From Acrocarpospora macrocephala (GTDB lineage Bacteria; Actinomycetota; Actinomycetes; Streptosporangiales; Streptosporangiaceae), in assembly GCF_009687865.1 (NCBI RefSeq), contig NZ_BLAE01000020.1, positions 62,001 through 126,000 of the forward strand: a DNA stretch of 64,000 nucleotides, given 5' to 3'. The translations under genes were made by a program, and so were the position numbers. The notes beneath the pieces are model-generated. The model was given only the letters and a program-made list of their open reading frames with translations. It was not told where the DNA came from and ran no database searches. Positions within the stretch are counted from its first letter, which is position 1. Every line of letters begins with the position of its first letter. Below, piece after piece: positions 42,401-54,400 of the stretch.

Positions 42401-45400
42401 CGAGCTCCAGGTAGGCGGTCACTCCCTGCCGGTGCAGCACCCGCACGGCGTCGGCGAAGCGCACCGCGCCCCGCACCTGCTCCACCCAGTAGTCCGGCGA
42501 GCACAGCTGCTCGGCCGTGGCCTGCTCCCCGGTCAGGGTGGACACGATCGGGATACGCGGCGGGTTGTAGGTGAGCCTGCCGGCCACCGTGCGGAAGTCC
42601 GCCAGCATCGGGTCCATCAACGGCGAATGGAACGCGTGCGATACCCGCAGCCGCCGGGTCTTGCGCCCCCGCTCCGCCAGCGTGCCCGCGACTTCGAGTA
42701 CGGCCTGCTCAGCCCCGGAGATCACCACCGCGGCCGGACCGTTGACGGCGGCGATCGACACCTCGTTCTCACGACCGGCCAGGAGCTCGGCGACCTCCTC
42801 CTCGGAGGTCTGCACCGCCACCATCGCACCATCGGCGGGAAGGGCCTGCATCAGCCGTGCCCTGGCCGCGACCAGCGCGCACGCGTCCCGAAGCGACAGC
42901 ACCCCGGCCACATGCGCCGCGGTGATCTCCCCGATCGAGTGCCCGGCCAGCACGTCCGGTCGCACACCCCACGACTCCACCAGCCGGAACAGGGCGGTCT
43001 CCACCGCGAACAGCGCCGGCTGCGCCCATCCGGTCTGGTCCAGCGCCTCCGTACCCGGCTCGGCGAACAGCACCTCCCGCAGCGACCCATCGAGCAGCGG
43101 GTCCAGCTCGGCGATCGCCTCGTCCAGCGCCTGCGCGAAGACCGGGAAGCGGTCGTACAGCTCCCGGCCCATCCCCGCCCGCTGGCTCCCCTGACCAGTG
43201 AACAACACCGCCGGCTTCGGCTCGGCCGCAGCCAGCCCGTGCAGCACACCCGCGCTCGGGCGGTCTTCGGCCAGTGCCCGCAGGCCGGCGACCGCGCCCG
43301 CGAGGTCGGCGGCCACCACGGCCGCCCGATACTCGAACGCCGAGCGCGTGCTGGCCTGCGAGCACGCCACATCGCCGAGCCGCAGGTCAGGCTCACCGTC
43401 CAGGTACGACGCCAGCCGCCCGGCCTGCGCGCGCAACGCCTCCGCCGACCGGCCGGAAACCAGGACAGGCACGGCTCCGGCCGACGCGGACGGACCGTCC
43501 TCGGATTCCTGGTCGCCGGGCTCGGCGTCCGGTGCTTCGACCCGCTCGATGATCAGGTGTGCGTTGGTGCCGCTGATCCCGAACGACGACACCGCCGCAC
43601 GGCGAGGGTGACCGTTCTTCGGCCACTCGGCCGGCTCGGTCAGCAGCTCCACCGCACCGGAGGCCCAGTCCACGTGCGAGGACGGCTCGTCCACGTGCAG
43701 CGTCCTGGGCAGCATCCCGTGCCGCATGGCCATGACCATCTTGATCACACCGGCCACACCCGCCGCGGCCTGGGTGTGCCCGATGTTCGATTTGATCGAC
43801 CCCAGCAGCAGCGGACGGTCCTCCGGCCTGCCCTGCCCGTAGGTCGCCAACAGCGCCTGCGCCTCGATCGGGTCACCCAGCGCCGTGCCCGTGCCGTGGC
43901 CCTCCACCACGTCGACGTCAGCGGGAGCCAGCCCCGCGCCGGCCAGCGCCTGGCGGATCACCCGCTGCTGCGAAGGACCGTTCGGCGCGGTCAGCCCGTT
44001 CGACGCGCCGTCCTGGTTGACCGCCGACCCGCGCATGACGGCCAGCACCTGGTGACCGTTGCGCCGCGCGTCCGACAGCCGCTCCAGCACCACCAAGCCC
44101 ACACCTTCGGACCAACTGGTGCCGTCGGCGGCATCCGAATAGGACTTGCACCGCCCATCGGCGGCCAGCCCGCCCTGGGCGCTGAACTCCATGATCCCCA
44201 TCGGCGAGGCGACCACGGTCACCCCGCCCGCCAGCGCCAGCGCGCACTCACCCGAGCGCAGCGCCTGCGCCGCCAGGTGCATCGCCACCAGCGACGACGA
44301 ACACGCGGTGTCCACCGTCACCGCCGGGCCCTCAAGCCCCAAGGTGTAGGACAGCCGGCCCGAGAGCACGCTCCCCGACTGGCCCGTCACCATGAAGCCG
44401 CGGGCCTCATCTGACGGGATGTAGCCGGACGCGCTGGCGCCGACGTACACCCCGGTGGAGCTGCCGCGCAGCGACAGCGGGTCGATCCCGGCGCGCTCGA
44501 CCGCCTCCCAGGTGGTCTCCAGCAGCACCCGCTGCTGCGGGTCCATGGCGAGCGCCTCACGCGGCGAGATCCCGAAGAACCCGGCGTCGAACTCCGCGAC
44601 GTCGGGCATGAACCCGCCCTGGAAGTCCAGCTCGCCGTTCACCTGCCAGCCCCGGTCGAGCGGCAGCGGGGAGACGGCGTCGCGCCCCTCCGTGACGAGC
44701 TGCCACAGATCCTCCGGAGAGTGCACTCCGCCGGGGTAGCGGCACGCCATGCCCACGATCACGATCGGATCGTCGGCTACCGACGCGATCGGCGTCGCGG
44801 CGATGACATCGCCGTGCTCGCCCAGCAGCTCGGCCAGCAGGAACTCCGCCAGCACCACGGGGGTCGGGTAGTCGAACACCAGGGTGGCGGGCAGCCGCAG
44901 CCCGGTCGCGGCGTTCAGCCGGTTGCGCAGTTCCACCGCGGTGAGCGAGTCGAAGCCCAGTTCGCGGAACTCCCGGCGCACCTCCAGCATCTGCGGCGAG
45001 GTGTGCCCGAGCACCGTGGCCGCCTGGGCCCGGACCAGGTCGATCACCAGGCGGCTCCGGTCGGCGGGGGCCAGCCCAGCCAGTTGCCGCAGCAGCACCT
45101 GGTCGGCGCCCGATACCGGGGCCGCCGCCGTACGGCGGGTGCTCCGCACCAGCGAGCGGAGCAGCGGCGGGACCTCACCGAGCGCCTGCAACGCCGGCAG
45201 GTTGAGCCGGACCGGCGCGACCACCGGCGTGCCGCAGCCCAGGACCGCGTCGAAGAGTGCCAGGCCCTCGGCGAAGGAGAACAGGTGGAACCCCGCGGCC
45301 GCCAGCCGGCGGAGGTCGGTCTCGCTGAGCTCGCCGGCCATGCCGGCGTCCGCCGCCCACGGACCCCACACCAGGGACAGGCCCGGCATGCCCTGGGCGC

Positions 45401-48400
45401 GGCGGTGCTGAGCCAGCGCGTCCAGGTAGGCGTTGGCCGCCGCGTAGCCGCCCAGCCCCGGGCCGCCGACCAGCCCGGCCATTGAGGAGTACAGGACGAA
45501 GGCGGCCAGGTCGAGGTCCCGCGTCAGCTCGTGGAGGTGCCAGGCGCCATCGGCCTTGGGCCCGAACACGGTGGCCAGCCGGCGCTCGTCCAGCGACGGG
45601 ATCATGCCGTCGTCGCGTACGCCCGCGGTGTGGACGACCGCGGTGAGCGGGTGCTCCGCGGGCACGCCGGCGAGCAGCTCCGCCACCTGATCCCGATCGG
45701 CCAGGTCGCAGGCGGCGATGGTGACCTCGGCGCCGTGGGCGATCAGTTCGGCCGCCAGTTCCACCGCGCCCGGGGCGTCCATGCCCCTGCGGCCGGCCAG
45801 CAGCAGATGCCGGACCCCGTGCTCGGCCACCAGATGCCGGGCCAGGCTGCTGCCCAGGCCGCCGGTGCCACCCGTGATCAGCACGGTGCCGCCGAGATCC
45901 AGCCGCGGTGTGGCGTCTCCCCCTGGCGTCAGGCGGACCAGCCGGGGCACGCGGGCCACGTGGCCGCGAATCGCCACCTGGGGCTCGCCGCAGGCCAGCG
46001 CCTCAGGCAGCGCCGTCAGCGCGGTCTCCCGCTCGTCCACATCGACCAGCAGGAAGCGGTCGGGGTTCTCGGCCTGCGCGGCGCGGACCAGACCCCAGAC
46101 GGCCGCCGCCGCCGGATCCGTGACCGCCTCGTCTTCCGTGCCGGCGACCGCGCCCCTGGTGACCAGCACCAGCCTGGATTCGGTGAACCGCTCATCCGCC
46201 AGCCACTGCCGCAGGAGTTCCAGGACCCGGCCGGTGACCTCTTGTGCCGCCGCCGCGCCGACCGCCATCACGGGCGAGGTGATCTCGACGGCCACGACGT
46301 CCGGCACCCGGTCCGGCGAGGAGAGGCCGGACGCGGCCCAGCGCAGCTCGTCCAGTCCGGACCGGTTCAGTTCGGACCAGTCCAGCTCGACGCAGTCCAG
46401 CCCGGCCATCGCGTCCGTCGGGGAGACGACCGTCGGCGCGACCGCCCACTCCAGCGCGAACAGCGCGTCCCGCTCCAGCCCTTGAGCGCCGGAGACGAGC
46501 ATCTGGTCGGCGGACACCGGGCGGAACACCAGCGAGTCCGCCGTCAGCACCGGCGCGCCCTCGGCGTCCACCGCCGCCAGCGACACCGAACCGCTCCCGG
46601 TCCTGGCCAGCCGTACCCGCAACGCCGATGCGCCGCCCGCGTGCAGGCACACGCCGGCCCAGGAGAACAGCAGCCGCCCCTGGCCCGGCTCCACGAGGTC
46701 CAGGAACGAGGCCGGCTGCAACGCCGCGTCGAGGAGGGCGGGATGCAGGCCGAACGAGCCGGCGTCGCCGACCTCCTCGGGCACCGCGACCTCGGCGAAG
46801 ATCTCCCCGTCCCGCTGCCAGGCCGCCCGCAGTCCCTTGAAGGTCGGCCCGTAGCGCACGCCGCCCTCGGCCAGCTCGTCGTACAGCCCGTCCAGCGCGA
46901 TCGGCGTCGCGCCCGCGGGCGGCCACACGGTCGTGTCGAACCGTGCCGTACGCGCGCCGACGGCCAGCACGCCGGCCGCGTGCCGCACCCAGGGCTGGTC
47001 CGGCGTGTCGGCCGGTCGGGCGTAGATGGCCAGGTTCCTGCGGCCTGTTTCGTCGGACGCGCTCACCACCACCTGGACGGCGACGGCGTCGTCCGTGCCG
47101 AGCACCAGCGGGGCGGCCAGGGTGAGCTCTTCCACCCGGTCGCAGCCGACCTGGTCACCGGCCCGGATCGCCAGCTCGAGGAACCCGGTGCCGGCGAACA
47201 GGGCCGTGCCGGCCACCGCGTGATCGGCCAGCCACGGGTGTGTGCGTACCGACATCAGGCCGGTGAGCAGCGCGCCGTCGGAGTCGGCGAGCCCGACGGC
47301 GGCGCCCAGCAGCGGATGCCCCGCCGCGGCGAGGCCGAGCCCGCGGGCGTCGGCGATCCGCATCCCGCTCGGCCAGAACCTGTGGTGCTGGAAGGCGTAG
47401 GTGGGCAGGTCGATCCGGCGTCCGCCGGGTAGTACCGCCTGCCAGTCCACCGCCACGCCGCGGACGAACAGCTCGGCCGCCGAGAGCAGGACCCGGTCCA
47501 GCCCGTCCTCGTCACGGCGCAAGGTCCCGGCGACCACCGCGGTCACGCCCGCCTGGTCCACCGCCTGTTCGATCCCCAGCGTCAGCAGCGGATGCGGGCC
47601 GACCTCGACGAACGCCCGGTACCGCTCCTCCAGCAGCCGCTCGATCGCCGGCGCGAACTCCACGGTGCGCCGCACGTTCTCGTACCAGTAGCCGGTGTCC
47701 AGTTCGGTGCCGTCCAGCCATTGGCCGGTCGCCGTCGACAGCATCGGGATCCGCGCGGTACGGGGCGACACGTCCGCCAGCTCCGCCAGCAGTTCGTCCC
47801 GGAGGGCGTCGACCTGCGGCGAGTGCGCGGCGAAGTCGGCTCCGGCCAGCTGCCAGCGCATCACCCCGTCGGCCGACAAGCGGCGCTCCAGCACCCGCAT
47901 GGCCTCCGGGTCACCGGCCACGGTCACCACCCGGGGCCCGTTGACCGCCGCGATCGAGATCCGGTCCAGCAGATCAGCGGCGGCCAATGTCTCGCGAACC
48001 TGCTCCGCCGGAGCCATCACCGACAGCATCACCCCGCGCCCGGCCAGCCGATCGGCGATCAGGCGGCTGCGCAAGGCCACCACCCGGGCGCCGTCCTGGA
48101 GAGACAGGCCACCTGCGACCACCGCGGCGGCGATCTCGCCTTGAGAGTGGCCAACCACGGCGTCGGGGCGGACGCCCAGCGACTCCCACACCGCCGCCAA
48201 AGAGACCATCACCGCGAACGACACCGGCTGGACCACATCCACCCGATCCAGCCCGTCGGCCTGGCGAACCACGTCCAGCAGCGACCAGTCCACGAACGGC
48301 TCCAACGCCGCCGCGCACTCCGCCATCCGCCCCGCGAAGACCGGCGACTCCTCAAGGAGACGCCTGCCCATGCCGACCCATTGGGCTCCTTGGCCTGGGA

Positions 48401-51400
48401 ACACCCACGCCGACTTCCCGTCGACATCGGCCACACCCGCGACCACGCGAGCCGTCGGCTCACCGGCCTCGACCGCGGACAGGCCCGCCAGCAGTTCCTG
48501 ACGGTCGCGTCCGACCACCACCGCGCGGTGCTCGAACAACGCCCGCGACGCCACCAGCGAGAACGCCGTATCGAGATCGCTGTGTGCGTCGAGGTGGGCG
48601 CTCAGCCGACGCGCCTGCGCCGACAACGCCTTACCCGTACGGCCCGAGATCACCCAGGGCACTACCCCCGCAGGCTCGGCGACCGCCGGTTCGGCGACCT
48701 CCTCCGGCCCCTGCTCCAGGATCATGTGCGCGTTGGTGCCGCTGATGCCGAACGACGACACGGCGGCCCTGCGCGGGTGATCGGTCCGCGGCCACTCCCG
48801 CTGCTCGGTCAGCACTTCGACCGCGCCGGAGTCCCAGTCCACGTGCGAGGACAGCGCGCCCACGTGCAGCGTCTCGGGCAGCACGCCATGCCGCATGGCC
48901 ATGACCATCTTGATCACACCTGCGACGCCTGCGGCGGCCTGGGTGTGCCCGATGTTCGACTTGACCGACCCCAGTAGCAGCGGCTGATCGCGATCCTGAC
49001 CATAGGTGGCCAGCAGGGCCTGCGCCTCGATCGGGTCACCCAGCACCGTACCCGTACCGTGGGCCTCGACCGCGTCCACCTCGGACGGCGACAGACCCGC
49101 GACGGCGAGAGCCTTCCGGATCACCCGCCGTTGCGAGGGGCCGTTCGGTGCCGTCAGGCCGTTGGACGCGCCGTCCTGGTTGATCGCCGACCCGCGCACG
49201 ATCGCCAGCACCTGATGCCCGTGGCGCTGAGCATCCGACAGCCGCTCCAGCATCACCAGGCCGACACCCTCGGACCACCCGATGCCGTCCGCCGAGTCGG
49301 AGAACGCCTTGCACCGGGCATCCGGCGCCAGCCCGCCCTGCTCCCCGAGCTCCCCGTACCCCGCGAGAGTCGAGATGACGGTGACGCCGCCCGCCACCGC
49401 GAGCGAGCATTCCCCGTTGCGCAGGGCCTGCGCCGCCATGTGGATGGTCACCAGCGACGACGAGCACGCGGTGTCCACCGTGACCGCCGGGCCCTCAAGA
49501 CCGAAGGTGTAGGAGATCCGGCCGGAGGCCACACTGGCCAGCATGCCGGTCATGATGTGGCCGCGGGACTCCTCCCCTGGCAGGTAACCCGAGCCGACGG
49601 AACCGATGAAGACGCCGGTGTCGCTGCCCCGCAACGAGTCCGCGTCGACGCCCGCGCGCTCGAGGACCTCCCAGGTCGTCTCCAGCAGCAGGCGCTGCTG
49701 CGGGTCCATCGCCAGCGCCTCACGCGGCGAGATCCGGAAGAACTCCGCGTCGAACTCGGGCGCGTCGAAGATGAACCCGCCCTTCAGGTCGCCGTGGCTC
49801 TGCCAGCCACGGTCGGTCGGGAGCGGGGTGATGGCGTCCTGGCCCTCGATGACCAGCCGCCACAGGTCCTCCGGAGAGTTCACCCCGCCCGGGAAGCGGC
49901 AGGCCATCGAGACGACGACGATGGGGTCGTCCGACGTCGAGGCCGTGACCACCGGCAGGATGGCGTCGCCGTGCGCGCCGAGCACCTCGCTCAACAGGTA
50001 CTCGCCGAGCACGGTGGGGGTGGGGTAGTCGAAGACGACGGTGGAGGACAGGCGCAGCCCGGTGGCGGCGTTGAGCCGGTTGCGCAACTCGATCGCGGTC
50101 AGCGAGTCGAAGCCCAGCTCGCGGAACTCACGGCGCCCCTGCACCGCCTCCAGCGAAGGATGCCCGAGGACGGCGGCGGCCTGCGCCCGGACCAGATCGA
50201 CGACGAACCGGGCGCGGTCGGCCTGCGCCAGACCGGCCAGCTGCCGCAGCAGCACCCCTTCTCCGGCGGCGGGCGCCGACGCCGCCGTACGGCGGGTGCT
50301 CTTCACCAGCCCGCGCAGCAGCGGCGGCACCAGCTGAGCGGGCATCGCCGGCATGTTCAGCCGTACGGGGACCACGAGCGGGGAATCCGAGCCGATGGCC
50401 GTGTCGAACAGCGCCAGTCCGTGCTCGGTGGTGATGGGCGGCAGACCGGCGGCGGTCATCCGCTGGACGTCGGCCTGCGACATGCCCCCGGTCATTCCGG
50501 TGGCCTGGGCCCACAATCCCCAGGGAAGTGACAAGCCCGGCAACCCTTGCGCCTGGCGTTGGGCCATCAGCGCGTCCACCCAGGCGTTGGCCGCCGCGTA
50601 GTTGCCCTGACCGGCGCCGCCCAGCAGCCCGGCCAGCGAGGAGAACACCACGAACGCGGCCAGATCCAGGTCCTGGGTCAGCTCGTGCAGGTGCCAGGCG
50701 GCGTCCACCTTCGGCCGCAGCACCGACTCCAGCCGCTCCGGCGTCAGCGAGGCGATGGTTCCGTCATCGAGGATTCCGGCCGCGTGGATCACCGCGGTCA
50801 GCGGGTGCTCGGCGCCGATCCCGGCCAGCAAGCCGGCCACCGCGTCCCGATCGGCCATGTCGCAGGCGGCGATGGTCACGTGCGCGCCTCGCGCGGTCAG
50901 TTCCCGCGCCAGCTCACGTGCGCCGGCCGCGTCCGGGCCTCTTCGGCTGACCAGCAGCAGGTGTCGTACGTCGTGCTCGGCCACCAGATGCCGCGCGAAC
51001 ACCGCGCCCAGACCGCCCGTACCACCGGTGATCAACACCGTGCCCTCGGGGTTCCACCGCCGGGGCATCGTCAGGACGATCTTGCCGGTGTGCCGGGCCT
51101 GGCTCATGAACCGGAACGCCTCACGGCCCCGCCGCACATCCCAGGCCGTGACCGGTAGCGGCCGCACTTCACCGGCCGCGAACAGTTCCATGAGCTCGGC
51201 CAGGATCTGGCGCAGCCGCTCGGGTCCGGCGTCCAGGATGTCGAACCAGTGGTACGTCAGCCCAGGGAACTGGTCCTGGTCGCGGATGTCCAGTTTGCCC
51301 ATCTCGATGAACCGGCCGCCCGGGCGCAGCAACCGCGCGGAAGCGTCGATGAAGTCGCCGGTCAGCGAGTTCAGGACCACATCGATCCCCCGCCCGCTGA

Positions 51401-54400
51401 ACCGCTCCTCGAACTCCAGGGTGCGGGAGGAAGCGATGTGATCATCCGGGATGCCCAGCGAGCGGAGGACGTCCCACTTGGCCGGGCTGGCCGTGGCGAA
51501 CACCTCCACCCCCAGGCGCTGGGCCAGCTGGATCGCGGCCATACCGGTCCCCCCGGTGCCCGCGTGCACCAGCAGCGACTCGCCCGGCCGCAACCCGGCC
51601 AGATCCATCAGCCCGTAATAGGACGTCAGGAACGACACCGGGATCGTCGCCGCCTGCTCGAAGGAGACTCCATCGGGGATCTTGGTCACCCCGCCGGCAC
51701 CGGTGACCACCACTGGGCCGAAGCCGCCCTCGGTTATGCCGACCACCCGGTCACCCGGGCGCAGGTCGTCGACCTCGGGACCGACCTCCAGCACCACGCC
51801 GGCGGCCTCGCCGCCCATCAGGCCGACCTTGTCCTGGAACCAGCCCAGCGCGTTCAACCCGTCCAGCAGGTCACGGAAGTTCATCCCCGCCGCGTGCACC
51901 GCCAGGCGCACCTGACCGGCCTCCAACGGCCCGGCCGCCTGCGGAAATGGGAGCAGCTCCAGCGCGTCCAGGCTGCCCTTGGCCCGGCTGCCCAGCCGCC
52001 ACGGCACCCCACCACCCGGAGGCACCAGCCCCGCCCCCGACGCCAGCGGCGCCAGTCGCGGCACTCGCACCTCACCGTGCCGGACCGCCGCCTGCGGCTC
52101 GCCCGAGGCCATGAGCGCGGCCAATACCGCCGGCAGGGAGGACTCCTGGCCGTCCACGTCGACCAGGACGAAACGCCCCGGATTCTCCGACTGCGCCGAC
52201 CGCACCAGACCCCACACCGCCGCCGCAGCCAGATCGGTGATCTCCTCACCCGCACCGGCCGCCACCGCGCCCCGCGTCACGAACACCAGCCGCGAGCTCT
52301 CCAGCCGCTCGTCGGCAAGCCACCCCTGCAGCAGGCCCAGCACCGCAGCGGTCACTTCATGCGCGCAGGTCACCGCGTCCACGGCCGGATCGGTCACGAT
52401 CCCGGCCAGCACCACACCCGGCACCGGCCCCGCCTCGGCCAACGCCGACAGATCCGGATAAACCTCGACCTGATCCCTGGCAAGACCCAGCGTGTCCAGA
52501 CCGACCACCACCACCGGCACCGGGTCGGCCACCGGAGCGTCGGAAAGCGCGGTCCATTCCAGCCGGAACAGCCCCTCCCCCAGCGTCGCCTGGCCGCCAC
52601 CCGCGGCGGCGAGCTGATCCGGCGAGAACGGCCGCAACACCAGCGACCGCGCCGACAGCACCGGCTCCCCGGCGGCGTCCACCGCCGTCAGCGTGACCGA
52701 GTCGGCAGCGGTCCGGACCAGCCGCACGCGCAGCATCGCCGCGCCTGCGGCCTGCAGGCTCACCCCACCCCAGGAGAACGGCAGCCTGCCGCCCTCGGAA
52801 TCGTCCAGCCCGGCGAAAGCCACCGCGTGCAACGCCGCATCCAGCAACGCCGGGTGCAACCCGAACCCGCCGGCGCTTGACTGCGTCTGCTCGGGCAGTG
52901 CGACCTCGGCGAACACCTCACCGCCGGCGCCGCGCCAGGCCGCTCGCAGCCCCTGGAACACCGGGCCGTATTCGAACCCGCTGGTGGAGAGCCCTTCGTA
53001 GAGGCCGTCGAGGTCGATCGCGGTCGCCCCCTGCGGGGGCCACACCGCCGCGTCGAACGGCGCAGCGGGGGACGCGGCAGCCATGGTGGGAGTGCCGGCG
53101 GTCAGAGTGCCGGTGGCATGCCGTACCCACGGCACATCGGCGGCGGCCTCCGCCGACCGGGCGTACACGTTCACGCTCCGGTGGCCCGTCTCCTGCGCGG
53201 CGCCCACCCACACCTGCACCGCTACCGCGTCGTCCACACCCAGCACCAGCGGAGCGGTCAGGGTCAGCTCCTCGACCAGGTCACAGCCGACCTGGTCACC
53301 GGCCCGGATCGCCAACTCCAGCAACCCGGTACCCGGGAAGATCACCGTGCCGGCCACCGCATGATCGGCCAGCCACGGATGCGACGACAGCGACAACCGG
53401 CCCGTCAGCAACACCCCGTCGGAATCGGCCAGGCCCACCGCCGCGCCCAGCAGCGGATGACCCGCTGTCGCCAACCCCGCCGCGGCCACGTTCCCTATCT
53501 GGGAGCCTGCCCCGACGGGCCAGTACCACTGGTGCTTGAAGGCGTAGGTCGGCAGGTCCACCCGGCGTCCACCGGGTAGTACCGCCCGCCAGTCCACCGC
53601 CACGCCGCGCACGAACAGCTCGGCCGCCGAGACCAGAACCCGGTCCAGCCCGCCGCCGTCCCGGCGCAGCGTGCCGGCGATCACCGCATCTACTGCGGCC
53701 TCGTCCACGCATTCGCCGATGCCGATCGTCAGCACCGGATGCGGGCTCACCTCGACGAACGCCCGATACCGCTGCTCCAGCAGTTCCCCGATCGCCGGGG
53801 CGAAGTTGACCGTGTTGCGCAGGTTGTCACACCAATACGCCGCGTCGAGTTCCGTCCCCTCCAGCCACTGCCCGGTCACCGTCGACAGCATCGGCACCCG
53901 CACCGCACGCCCAGCCACCTCCGCCAGGACCTGGGCCAGTTCCGCACCGATCAGATCGACCTGAGCCGAATGTGAGGCATAGTCCACCGCGATACGGCGA
54001 ACCCGCACCCCGTCCTCGGTCAGACGCTCCACCAGCTCATCGACGGCCTGCACCTCACCGGCCACCACCACCGAGCGAGGGCCGTTGATCGCCGCGACCG
54101 ACACCCGGCCGTCCCAGGACGACAGCCGCTCACGCACCTGCTCGACCGGCAACGACACCGACGCCATCGCCCCGAGCCCGGCCAACTGGTCGGCGATCAG
54201 ACGGCTGCGCAGGGCCACGACTCGTGCGCCGTCCTGCAGCGACAGGCCACCCGCGACCACCGCGGCCGCGATCTCGCCCTGCGAATGCCCGACCACCGCG
54301 TCGGGACGGACCCCCAGCGACTCCCAGACGGCGGCCAAGGAGACCATCACCGCGAACGACACCGGCTGGACGACATCCACCCGATCCAGCGACGGGGCGT

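Noticed and set aside
39213-44414. A 1,733-codon open frame on the plus strand (similar long ones at 14358-18902, 8795-12019 and 34251-37337)
   Set aside because: These are antisense frames kept open by the strong G/C bias at the third codon position of the PKS genes. Their translations are Arg/His/Gln-rich, show no domain, and mirror the repeated PKS modules.
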